Assembly (NCBI GenBank): GCA_963715045.1 | Contig: CAVQRC010000032.1 | Span: 1 to 16,684, forward strand | DNA length: 16,684 bases | From: CAVQRC01 sp963715045 | Lineage (GTDB): Bacteria; Planctomycetota; Planctomycetia; Pirellulales; Lacipirellulaceae | Reading direction: 5' to 3' | In this document: in pieces, positions 1 through 7,675 of the stretch | Layout: each line of letters opens with the position of its first letter | How positions within the stretch are numbered: the stretch's first letter is position 1 | Translations under genes and position numbers: made by a program | The notes under the pieces: generated by a model | Seen by the model: only the letters and a program-made list of their open reading frames with translations | Database searches by the model: none | What the model was told of the DNA's origin: nothing

Positions 1-5
1 AAACC

Positions 6-126
6 CAGTGCCAGGGTGTCTGGTTTCGATTGATTCAGGACAGTGCCAGGGTGTCTGGTTTCGATTCAGGTACCGAGTTGGGTGTCTGGTACCGAGTTTG
101 GGCCCGAGTCGGCGTCTGGTTCCGAG
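6..126 (+). repeat. Tandem/dispersed GTGTCTGG repeat block
   Basis: Four copies of a GGYGTCTGGTWYCGA-like unit start at about 14, 49, 81 and 111, spaced 30 to 35 bp. The first two lie in a perfect 26-bp direct repeat (6-31 and 41-66) and are followed by GATTCAGG. The last two are diverged and alternate with ACCGAG. The core CAGGGTGTCTGRTTTCGA recurs on the other strand at 6676-6694 and, with one extra base, at 6772-6792. No convincing protein is encoded here, although one frame stays open through 230. The rest of 127-263 holds only the short repeat listed next. Confidence 0.75.
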
Positions 127-197
127 CTGATCGCCCCGTGGCCGGCGTTTACGAGATCGGCGATTGCGAGGCGGGAATCGACGGCTTTAGACTGTCT

Positions 198-221
198 CTG
201 ACAGTTGCACTGACAGTCGCA
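198..221. repeat. 12-bp tandem duplication upstream of the YjbQ gene
   Basis: CTGACAGTTGCA at 198-209 is directly followed by CTGACAGTCGCA at 210-221, with one mismatch. It lies about 45 bp before the chosen start of the YjbQ-family gene, so it could be an operator or just a small duplication. No clear -35/-10 pair could be placed around it. Confidence 0.5.
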
Positions 222-263
222 GATGCATGAGATCCGGACGTGTTCCTCAACCAGGCTGACCCA

Positions 264-680
264 ATGGTGTTTCAGACCAATCTTCAGATTCACACCCGCA
301 GTCATGGGGCGATGCATGACCTGACGTCGGATGTCGCTGCCATCGTTCGCCAGAGCGGGATTTCCACCGGCACGGTGAATGTTTTCAACATCGGGAGCAC
401 GGGAGCGATCGGGACGATCGAATTCGAATCCGGTCTGGTTGAAGACCTGCCGGCCATCTTGGATCGGTTGATGCCGCCCAGTCGCGACTACGGCCACGAG
501 CGGGCCTGGCACGATGGCAACGGGCACTCCCACCTGCAAGCCACGACACTCGGACCGTCACTGACCGTTCCCGTTACCGATGGTTCGCTGGTACTCGGCA
601 CATGGCAGCAGATCTTTCACCTGGAGTGTGACGTCAAACCCCGTGACCGCACGATCGTGGTTACCGTTCAGGGCGCTTAG
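264..680 (+). CDS. yjbQ: YjbQ/UPF0047 family protein (secondary thiamine-phosphate synthase type)
   Basis: This is a 138-residue protein of the YjbQ/UPF0047 family, a small cytoplasmic single-domain fold. Members have been reported to supply weak thiamine-phosphate synthase activity, but their physiological role is unsettled. The family signature is clear: an IGSTGAIGTIEFESG segment at residues 43-57, a His-rich HDGNGHSHLQATTLGPSL block at 83-100, and GTWQQIFHLECD near 112-123 before the final beta strand ending TVQGA. The GSTGAI variant marks the subgroup common in planctomycetes and archaea rather than the E. coli type. I chose ATG at 264 because MVFQTNL matches the usual N-terminus and gives the usual length; a GTG at 240 would add eight unlikely residues. 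There is no strong Shine-Dalgarno. The gene is alone, 170 bp before the CotH gene, and is intact. Confidence 0.9.
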   Translation: MVFQTNLQIHTRSHGAMHDLTSDVAAIVRQSGISTGTVNVFNIGSTGAIGTIEFESGLVEDLPAILDRLMPPSRDYGHERAWHDGNGHSHLQATTLGPSLTVPVTDGSLVLGTWQQIFHLECDVKPRDRTIVVTVQGA

Positions 681-850
681 CTTGCGGCCGACGATCGTGC
701 CGCGCAGTCGTCGGGAGTCGTCGCCGCAGCCGTTGACGATGGCTCACACCGCTCCCGACAGCGGGAAAATTGTCGAGGTTTCGTGAAGCGGCTAGGATGC
801 GGAGCCTACCCCCGGTTTCGGTTCGCTCTGATTCCTGCCCTGTGAGTACC

Positions 851-2767
851 ATGCCGCGTTCGCCCCTTCGCCAGCGTGTTCAGCCGCAATTCGAGCCGCT
901 TGAGTCGAGAAACTTGCTGGCGACCAATCCAATCATCTCGGAGTTCATGGCCGATAACCTTTCGGTGATTCGCGATGGCTATGAGAAGTCGCCGGACTGG
1001 ATCGAAATCTACAATCCGGGGGAGGCGCCGGCGGATCTCACGGGCTGGCATCTCACGGACTCGCCCCAGGACCTCACCAAGTGGACGTTCCCCTCCACGA
1101 CACTCGACCCTGGAGGGTATCTCGTGGTGTTCGCGTCGGGCCGCGGCACCCCCAATCCGGGCGATGCAGCGAACCTTGGTCCGGCCGGGAACCTGCACAC
1201 GAACTTCGAGCTCAACGCCGCCGCCGACTACGTTGCCCTCGTCTCGGAAGACGGCTTCACAATCGCCAGCGAATACGGCACTGCGGGGGGTGATTACCCG
1301 CCTCAGACTAAAGACATCTCCTACGGCATCAGTCAACAAGGCGTCGCCGACACGCTGATCGACCGCGACTCGGCCGCCTATGTGCTGCTGCCCGCCGCGG
1401 AGCTTCCATCCGGCTGGGCCGGCGATGATCCGGAATTCGACGACGATCCAACGACCTCGGCCTGGCTGGCAGCTACGACGCCGATCGGCTTCGACACGAC
1501 CGATGCCTACGATTTCGCACTTGGCACCCAGGGCGACATCGAGGCGGCCATGCAAGGTGTCTATTCCTCGGCCTTGATTCGCATCCCGTTCGACGTCGCC
1601 GATCCGACGGCCATCGATCAACTGCTCCTGGAAGCTGCCTTCGACGACGGTTTCGCCGCTTATCTCAACGGCCATCGCGTGGCCGACGCCAACGCACCGG
1701 TCACCCTCTCGGCAAGCTCGGCGGCTACAGCGACACACGATGCCCTGGGAGGCGGCTATCTGCTCGATCCCGAAAATACCTCCGTCCTGTATACGTTCGA
1801 GAACAACACGGGCCAGATCTTTACCGACAAGTTGACCGACGACGGCAGTCAGCAGCCTCTGGTCGAATTCAATGGGCCGGGTGGATTGTTTATCGATGGC
1901 GATGCGGCCAATGCGGCCTTCGGGGCTCGATCGCTACGACTCGCCAACGCGACGTTTCCTGAATTCAACCGGTTCGAAATCGCTGACACGGCGGATCTCG
2001 GAAACCGGTTCACGCTGGCCATGACCGTCGACCTTGATCGTCTGGGATTCCAGCGTCTGTTCAGCAATTACCAGGGAACCGGTGCAGTCGGGACGAACCG
2101 CCTGATCTTCGACATCGATCCCAGCGGCGGCAGCCTCGCATCCGGGATGCGGTTGTTGATCGGCGGTCGGGGAGGTGTCGAACCGACCCAACGGCCGGCC
2201 GCTCTTTCCCAGGCCGGCTACCACCACATCGCGGTGACCTATGACAATGGTGCCGTCAGGGCCTATCTCGACGGCACGGTCGTGATGACGGGTACGCTCG
2301 GCAGCGGCCCACTCGAAATGCCACTCAATTTGTTCGTTGGCGAAGATCCCCACGACGGCGGCGGGACGGCCAATGAGCAGCTCGTCGGCAACCTCGATGA
2401 CGTCCTCGTCCTGCAGAACGTGGCCTTGAGCCAGGCCGAGATCAACGTCCTGGCGACCGCCGGAGCGAACGCCTTCTTTACCACCGGCGGCAATGCGGCC
2501 AGTTTCGAACTGTTTCCCCTTGGCCAGCACATCGACAAGCTGCACACCGGCGAGAATGTACTTGCCATTCACGCCTTAAACAGTTCGTCCGCTGACAGTG
2601 ACTTTTTCTTCCTGCCTCGTCTGACCGCCACCACCTTGCCGGGCGATGGACAGCCTGGATACTTCGACGTGCCCACGCCCGGTGCTCCCAATGGCGCGGC
2701 CCTCGGCGGACTAGTCGACGACACCCGCTTCAGCGTCGATCGGGGCTTCTTCAACGCTACCGTTTGA
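851..2767 (+). CDS. Giant exported CotH/LTD/dockerin protein, N-terminal part (ends at a frameshift)
   Basis: This is the first part of one gene that continues in another frame to 6074. ATG 851 (GTG 842 is possible) is followed by FEPLESRNLLA, the LEPR-XLL type motif at the start of large secreted planctomycete proteins. Next come a lamin-tail (LTD) domain at residues 26-125 (ISEFMADN, DWIEIYNPG, LTGWHLTD) and the first half of a jelly-roll-like module (ALIRIPFDV, FDDGFAAYLNGHRVA). A LamG/concanavalin-like domain follows at about 300-550 (YHHIAVTYDNGAVRAYLDG), then the second half of the jelly-roll (GENVLAIHALN). The frame ends in TGA at 2765-2767, but the next frame continues without a gap in homology (FDVDITTQTPGATIIYTTDG). 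Related proteins read DAPFDV at this point, so one extra base at about 2757-2761 explains the break. A sequencing error or a recent mutation are both possible. Confidence 0.8.
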   Translation: MPRSPLRQRVQPQFEPLESRNLLATNPIISEFMADNLSVIRDGYEKSPDWIEIYNPGEAPADLTGWHLTDSPQDLTKWTFPSTTLDPGGYLVVFASGRGTPNPGDAANLGPAGNLHTNFELNAAADYVALVSEDGFTIASEYGTAGGDYPPQTKDISYGISQQGVADTLIDRDSAAYVLLPAAELPSGWAGDDPEFDDDPTTSAWLAATTPIGFDTTDAYDFALGTQGDIEAAMQGVYSSALIRIPFDVADPTAIDQLLLEAAFDDGFAAYLNGHRVADANAPVTLSASSAATATHDALGGGYLLDPENTSVLYTFENNTGQIFTDKLTDDGSQQPLVEFNGPGGLFIDGDAANAAFGARSLRLANATFPEFNRFEIADTADLGNRFTLAMTVDLDRLGFQRLFSNYQGTGAVGTNRLIFDIDPSGGSLASGMRLLIGGRGGVEPTQRPAALSQAGYHHIAVTYDNGAVRAYLDGTVVMTGTLGSGPLEMPLNLFVGEDPHDGGGTANEQLVGNLDDVLVLQNVALSQAEINVLATAGANAFFTTGGNAASFELFPLGQHIDKLHTGENVLAIHALNSSSADSDFFFLPRLTATTLPGDGQPGYFDVPTPGAPNGAALGGLVDDTRFSVDRGFFNATV

Positions 2768-5700
2768 CGTCGACATCACGACCCAGACACCCGGCGCGAC
2801 CATCATCTACACGACCGACGGCAGCTGGCCGGCTCTCGACAACGGTACCGTCGTGACACCCACCAACGACAACACGCCGCCCATCGCGACCGTCCCTGTC
2901 AACACGACGACCACACTCCGCGCGGCCGCCCTCAAGGACGGGTTGATCGCCACGAATGTCGATACGCAGACTTACCTATTCTTGGCCGATGTCATCCAGC
3001 AGCCGGCCCTGCCTCCGGGCGTGCCTTCGACCTGGGGCGGTTTTCCGGCCGATTACCAGATGGATCCCGATATCGTGCTCACCGAGCCCTACGCCAGTCA
3101 GATTCTTGCCAGTCTGCAGGCGGTGCCGACCGTGTCACTCGTCCTGCCCGACGAAGACTTCTTCGATGCGGGCGGAATCTATGCCAATCCAACCGGTCGC
3201 GGAAGATTCTGGGAACGTGAGGCGTCCGTCGAATACTTCGATTCGTCCTCTCCGGACGCATTCCAGATCGATGCCGGACTCCGCCTGCACGGTGGCAGCA
3301 GCCGAAACCACAGTACGACGCCCGCCCACTCGTTGAGGCTCCACTTTCGAGGAGAATACGGCGCCACACGTCTCGAGTTTCCCCTGTTCGAAGACAGCAC
3401 CGTGAATCGATTCGACACGCTCGTGCTGGACGCCAACTCGAGCGACAACTGGACCAGCGCGAACACCGAGACCGGCCGCGTCGCTCAGTTCATTCGCAAC
3501 CAGTGGGCGAAGGATACGCAGCGGGATATGGGTAACCTTGCGATCCACGGGAAGTTCGTGCATGTCTACATCAACGGTCTTTACTGGGGGTTGTATGACC
3601 TGCAGGAACGCGTCGACGACGGATTCGCAGCCGAACACCTGGGCGGCGAGAAGGAAGAGTACGACGTGATCGTCGACGGGCAGCCGCGCGACGGCAGCAT
3701 GACTGCCTACAACGAGCTCCTCTCGCGGGCCCGGGCCGGAGACTATCAGGGGACGGCCCAGTTGTTGGATATTGATCGTTTCATCGACTACAACCTCGTG
3801 CAGATGTTCACCGGCAATTGGGACTGGCCCGACCACAACTGGGAGGCCATCCGCCGCCGGGCCGACGGCGAGAAGTTTCAATTCGTCATCTGGGACGCTG
3901 AAGTCGGCCTTGGAATCGACGTTAACGTCCCCGGTCCGATCGTGCCCAACGTACTCGATGTCGATCTCACGGGTCCTCGCGCCGATGTCTCGTCCGCTGC
4001 CCTCGCCAGCGGACCCGGTGAACTGTATAGCCTGTTGCGACAGATACCCGAGTTTCAATTGCGATTCGCGGATCGGCTGCAGCGACACTTGTTCCACGAC
4101 GGCGCTCTGACTCCCGATCAATCCGTCGCCCGCTATCTTGCCCGCGCCGATGAGATCGAGTTGGCACTGATCGCCGAGTCCGCACGCTGGGGAGATGTTC
4201 GCCGCGAGCCCCCCGATACGCCCGACGGCGTCTGGGCGACCGAACGCGACTGGATCGTCAGTACGTTCTTGCCCCAGCGTCCAGGGATCGTGCTCGATCA
4301 GTTTCGCTCCCGGCAACTGTTCCCCGATGTGGCTCCCCCGGAACTCTTGATCAACGGCACTCCCCGGTTCGGTGGCCCGATCGACGCCGGCGACTTGCTC
4401 AGCTTCGCGGCCCCGGCGGGGACGATTTACTACACGCTCAACGGCCTCGATCCGCATGTCTCCGTAACCGAACGGGATACTTTCGTGGTTTCTCAGGCCG
4501 CAGCCAAACGTGCCTGGGTACCGGCGGACGATCGTCTCGGCAGGTTGTGGACGGGTGGCGACGAAGCCGCCTTCGCGGCACTCGGGGGTGATGACGCGTG
4601 GCTCGTGGGAACTCACGGAATCGGTTACGACGTCGGACAGGGACCATACGATGCCGATGTCGGAATCGACGTCGAATCGCTGATGTATGACGGCGGTGTG
4701 AATCCAGCGGCCAATCCGAGCGTCTTCATCCGCATCCCCTTTGAACTTGATGCGGCGACGATTGCGGCCAGTCAGCATTGGACTCTACGCGTTCGCTACG
4801 ACGACGCGTTCGTGGCGTGGGTCAATGGCGTAGAAGTCGCCCGAGCCAACTTTACGGGCGATCCGGAGTGGAGTTCCGCAGCCGACGTGGGGTCCGAAGC
4901 GACCGCATTCGTCGAGTTCGACGTGACCGAGTTTGTCGCTCAATTCCGCGAAGGCGAAAACCTGCTTGCCATTCAGGGGATGAACCACAGCACGTTCAGC
5001 TCCGACCTGCTGGTAGTCGCGGAACTCGTTGCCTCGGCCCCGGCTGGCATTTCTCCGGCTGCAATTGAGTACCGCGACGTGCCGATTCCGCTCGCCACGT
5101 CGACCATCGTTACCGCGCGGGCTCTAGACACCAGCGGCGAATGGAGCCCGGTCGTACAAACGGCATTCCTGCGGGCCGACACCGATCTGGTGATCACGGA
5201 ACTCAACTACCATCCTCCCGACGCGACGCCAGCGGAACTGGACCTCGTCCCCGGAGCCGACGACAACGATTTCGAATTCGTCGAACTCAGCAATATCGGC
5301 TCGTCACCCATCAGCCTGGATGGAGTGCGGTTTACCGAAGGCATTCAGTTTGCATTTGCGGATTCTTCGGTCACGGAACTGGCACCAGGCGAATCCATTC
5401 TAGTGGTCAAGAACGCAGCCGCATTTACCGCGCGTTACGGCAGCGAACCGATCGTTGCCGGGCAGTTCGCAGGCGGCACACAGCTCGCTAACAATGGCGA
5501 ACAACTCGTGTTGATCGACGGTTTCGGACGGGTTCTCCACGACTTCGTCTACGACGACGTGCTACCGTGGCCGACCAGCCCGGACGGAGGTGGGCCCACG
5601 CTGGAAATCATCGATCCGCTCGGCGACTACAGCAGCCCCTTCAACTGGCAGGCGAGTGCGACGGCACTCGGTACGCCCGGCCGACTACCCGATCGCTCCG

Positions 5701-6074
5701 CCTCCCGGGGAGACTTCAATGCCGACGGCCAAACCGACGGTAACGACTTTCTCCTCTGGCAGGCGGGCTTCGGAATGGCCGTTGGAGCAGTCGCAGCGGA
5801 CGGCGACGCCAATGGTGATGGGGCCGTCGACGGAGACGATTTTCTTCTCTGGCAGGCCAACTTCAATACCGCTGCGGCCGGGAACGGAGCCGCCGCGGAG
5901 CCCTTGGCCGATGCCCCACGCACCTCCAGCCGTGCGCCGCTGAGATCGTCGGCGAATCGACCGCGGCGAGAACTGGAGCGAATCGACGGCGTGCTGGAAT
6001 CGTTCGAAGACCACGATTCTCGGATCCGCCACAGAAAGCGTGTGCCGGATTCACTCCGTACCGCAGACAGCTGA
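2763..6074 (+). CDS. Giant exported CotH/LTD/dockerin protein, C-terminal part (continues the preceding frame-broken gene)
   Basis: This is the second part of the same gene, about 1,100 residues; there is no credible independent start (first GTG is 2853). In order: a chitobiase/hexosaminidase C-terminal-like beta domain (IIYTTDGSWP) to about 2990; a CotH-kinase domain at about 3120-4310 (GLRLHGGSS, WDWPDHNW, WDAEVGLG); a second chitobiase-like domain (TIYYTLNGLDP) interrupted by a complete jelly-roll-like module at about 4485-5035 (FIRIPFEL, VRYDDAFVAWVNG, GENLLAIQGMN); a second LTD domain at 5190-5690; and a dockerin-like EF-hand pair at 5706-5871 (DFNADGQTDGNDFLLWQ, DANGDGAVDGDDFLLWQ). A 65-residue basic tail follows. 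CotH proteins are atypical kinases of spore coat and surface proteins. The motif written PKHS in relatives as I recall them reads PAHS here, so catalysis is uncertain. A surface or extracellular role is inferred. Confidence 0.85.
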   Translation, partial: FDVDITTQTPGATIIYTTDGSWPALDNGTVVTPTNDNTPPIATVPVNTTTTLRAAALKDGLIATNVDTQTYLFLADVIQQPALPPGVPSTWGGFPADYQMDPDIVLTEPYASQILASLQAVPTVSLVLPDEDFFDAGGIYANPTGRGRFWEREASVEYFDSSSPDAFQIDAGLRLHGGSSRNHSTTPAHSLRLHFRGEYGATRLEFPLFEDSTVNRFDTLVLDANSSDNWTSANTETGRVAQFIRNQWAKDTQRDMGNLAIHGKFVHVYINGLYWGLYDLQERVDDGFAAEHLGGEKEEYDVIVDGQPRDGSMTAYNELLSRARAGDYQGTAQLLDIDRFIDYNLVQMFTGNWDWPDHNWEAIRRRADGEKFQFVIWDAEVGLGIDVNVPGPIVPNVLDVDLTGPRADVSSAALASGPGELYSLLRQIPEFQLRFADRLQRHLFHDGALTPDQSVARYLARADEIELALIAESARWGDVRREPPDTPDGVWATERDWIVSTFLPQRPGIVLDQFRSRQLFPDVAPPELLINGTPRFGGPIDAGDLLSFAAPAGTIYYTLNGLDPHVSVTERDTFVVSQAAAKRAWVPADDRLGRLWTGGDEAAFAALGGDDAWLVGTHGIGYDVGQGPYDADVGIDVESLMYDGGVNPAANPSVFIRIPFELDAATIAASQHWTLRVRYDDAFVAWVNGVEVARANFTGDPEWSSAADVGSEATAFVEFDVTEFVAQFREGENLLAIQGMNHSTFSSDLLVVAELVASAPAGISPAAIEYRDVPIPLATSTIVTARALDTSGEWSPVVQTAFLRADTDLVITELNYHPPDATPAELDLVPGADDNDFEFVELSNIGSSPISLDGVRFTEGIQFAFADSSVTELAPGESILVVKNAAAFTARYGSEPIVAGQFAGGTQLANNGEQLVLIDGFGRVLHDFVYDDVLPWPTSPDGGGPTLEIIDPLGDYSSPFNWQASATALGTPGRLPDRSASRGDFNADGQTDGNDFLLWQAGFGMAVGAVAADGDANGDGAVDGDDFLLWQANFNTAAAGNGAAAEPLADAPRTSSRAPLRSSANRPRRELERIDGVLESFEDHDSRIRHRKRVPDSLRTADS

Positions 6075-6276
6075 ATGACCGGCCGCGATCCTGGGACACT
6101 CAACATTGATTGGTGTTTTCGAGTATCGCGATGGCCGCACCATCAGGAATGCGCTGTCGCCCGTATCAGTCGTTGAGCTCTCGTTCATCGCGACTGGAAC
6201 GAATATCCCGAGTCAGCGGACTCGTTTCCCGAAAATCCAGAAACCCAATCCAGAGACCAGACCCCCTGAATCCGGG

Positions 6277-6302
6277 CCCCCGAAAATCGGTAGGGGGTTT
6301 TT
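6277..6302 (+). terminator. Rho-independent terminator after the CotH gene
   Basis: CCCCC at 6277-6281 pairs with GGGGG at 6293-6297, with an inner GA/TC pair possible, and is followed directly by TTTTT at 6298-6302. It lies about 200 bp downstream of the CotH stop codon on the same strand. The stretch 6075-6276 shows nothing else I can name. Confidence 0.6.
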
Positions 6303-6381
6303 GTCCCGTTTTTGTTCCGCCGAACCAGTCACACGGAGGATACGCGGCGCGTTGATCAGCTGCGAAGCAGCGGCAGCATTT

Positions 6382-6434
6382 AGCCGTGGGCGAGCGATGA
6401 CGAGCCTCGGGCGAGGCTTCGCGTAGCCCACGGT
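6382..6434. repeat. REP-like double inverted repeat
   Basis: An outer pair, CCGTGGGC (6384-6391) and GCCCACGG (6426-6433), encloses an inner hairpin, GCCTC-GGGC-GAGGC (6404-6417). The layout resembles bacterial REP/BIME elements, and similar AGCCGTGGGC elements are, as far as I recall, common between planctomycete genes. No RAYT transposase is in the window. Confidence 0.65.
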
Positions 6435-6520
6435 TGTCTGCGGCGCAGTACGAACCCCGGCGGCGGCACGGCGGCATGCGTTTCGCAGGCCGAGGCAGAA
6501 GATTCACGTGTCGTAGCAGC

Positions 6521-6586
6521 ATCGTTCGCTTCGCGAACGATCGAACAGCATCACTGGAGAGAATCTGTCGGTCGGCGAAGCCGACC
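6521..6586. repeat. Two adjacent perfect hairpins with 3-nt loops
   Basis: The first hairpin is ATCGTTCGC (6521-6529), loop TTC, GCGAACGAT (6533-6541). The second is GGTCGGC (6570-6576), loop GAA, GCCGACC (6580-6586). The loops are complementary, so each hairpin presents a CTTCG-type loop on one of the two strands. Neither has a T-tract, so they are not classic terminators. They look like parts of the same repeat island. Confidence 0.7.
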
Positions 6587-6600
6587 ACTTTCACCTGCCC

Positions 6601-6792
6601 AAAGGAGCCTCCGACGAGTCGTCGCCTGCCTGGCCGACTGAGGTTGCGCGGGCAGCGTTCTGGGCGAGCGCCGTCTCGAAATCAGACACCCTGATAAAAG
6701 GAGCCTCCGACGAGTCGTCGCCTGCCTGGCCGACGATGGTTAGCGCACGGCGCATCTGGGCGAGCGCCGTCTCGAAATCCCAGACACCCTGA
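6601..6792 (-). repeat. Two-unit 96-bp tandem repeat carrying the GTGTCTGG motif
   Basis: Units start at 6601 and 6697 with AAAGGAGCCTCCGACGAG and end in TCGAAATCAGACACCCTGA or TCGAAATCCCAGACACCCTGA. The ends are nearly identical and the middle 25-30 bp diverges. Read on the minus strand each unit begins with the CAGGGTGTCTG motif seen at 6-66. The period is 96 bp, so one minus-strand frame (6812 to 6591) is open and repeats a DFETALAQ...VGQAGDDSSEAP peptide. I treat that as a by-product, since no start signal or homology supports it. The array begins 20 bp past the stop of the PEP-CTERM pseudogene. Confidence 0.8.
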
Positions 6793-6812
6793 ATCCCGGA
6801 GCCGTTCGTCAT

Positions 6813-7548
6813 TCAGCGGCACGGCGAACGCCATCGACCGCCGCAGATTCCAAGCAGAACCAGCAGGAGCAGCGTCGAGGGCTCTGGAATCGCTTGCCCC
6901 GCGACGTCGATCTCGTACACCAGTGGCGACACGAATGCGGCGGTCAGCCCGTCGGGGGGCAGGATGGGGTGGGGATCATGCGTCGATGAGATGCAGGACT
7001 GTCTCCTCGCTTCCATACCCGTTTTTCCACCGCGTTCGGAAAATCAGTCTTTCGCGTGATCCGTCAGTATTTGAATGTGAACGCGACGCGAAGGATGAGG
7101 ACCCCGCCAACATGACGAACGCCATGGTTCGCCATCTTAAGAGCCTGAAAGAAAACGAGCCGGGGATCTTGGCCAATAGCGGTGCGATCATCAGACTGCT
7201 CAGTAAAGTTGAGATGAGTCGACCCTACTGGGATCGTCATCAGCACTATCTCTTGAGCAGGCCGGTCAGGCCGGAGAGAGCTCCCGCGCCGTCGGTAAAC
7301 GCCGGCAACGCCTCGGGATGCAGAGAGAAATCCGGTGGCTGTGAGCCGGGCGCGGCTGGGTGCCAGCCATTGTCGCCGGGCAGAATCTCGGTCGCGATCA
7401 GGCCAGCCAGAAGATCATCGGCGACCAGTTCGCCGTCAAAGCCATTTGCTGCTTCACTGTGCCGCGTCGACTGAGTCACCGCCGCGACTCCGGTGATTGT
7501 CGGAGACGCCAGCGCTGCAATCAGGAAGCCGTTGAAGAATCGGTTCAT
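6813..7548 (-). pseudogene. Broken PEP-CTERM exported protein gene
   Basis: The two ends of one gene are visible in different frames. The 5' end (7548 down to 7246) starts with ATG behind a good GAGGAG Shine-Dalgarno and encodes a signal peptide (MNRFFNGFLIAALASPTITG), then LVADDLLAGLIATEILPGDNGWHP and FTDGAGALSGLTGLLKR before a stop. The 3' end (about 6960 down to 6813) encodes DGLTAAFVSPLVYEIDV followed by a PEP-CTERM signal: IPEPST, a Leu-rich membrane stretch and a basic GRWRSPCR tail. PEP-CTERM signals are recognised by exosortase-type transpeptidases and place proteins at the cell surface. The central part expected between these ends is absent or unrecognisable. The lesion is bigger than one indel, so I call it a real pseudogene. 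Confidence 0.7.
7017..7245 (+). other. Unrecognised segment inside the PEP-CTERM pseudogene
   Basis: The segment between the two PEP-CTERM halves does not read as part of that protein in any frame. On the plus strand it stays open, with an internal ATG at 7112 giving MTNAMVRHLKSLKENEPG and then about 30 more plausible helical residues, before running into the antisense of the pseudogene. By eye the base composition is less GC-rich than its neighbours. It may be a remnant of inserted DNA. I recognise no family. Confidence 0.3.
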
Positions 7549-7675
7549 TGGCGATCTCCTCTCAGAGAGTCAACAGATGCTTAAACCATCAGCTCAGCTG
7601 CCGACTTTCCCGACGGTGGAATGCGTTCACCGATAGTCTGGCCTCGGCACTGTGTTCCAAATGTCAGAAAACCGC

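Noticed and set aside
30..230. A small gene across the left repeat block
   Set aside because: The frame consists of translated repeat units followed by the small 12-bp duplication, with no start signal or family resemblance.
770..850. A TTG start at 770 for the CotH giant
   Set aside because: It would add 27 residues before the FEPLESRNLLA motif, which normally lies within about 20-40 residues of the start; ATG 851 or GTG 842 fits better.
806..1738. A 310-codon minus-strand open frame over the LTD region
   Set aside because: Same reason: it is Arg/Gly-rich, without motifs, and antisense to a well-supported gene.
3135..4778. A 547-codon minus-strand open frame antisense to the CotH gene
   Set aside because: Long antisense frames are expected in high-GC coding DNA. 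The plus strand has clear domain homology and the minus frame shows none.
6601..6792. CRISPR array
   Set aside because: There are only two long units with diverged cores, no short repeats with unique spacers and no cas genes.
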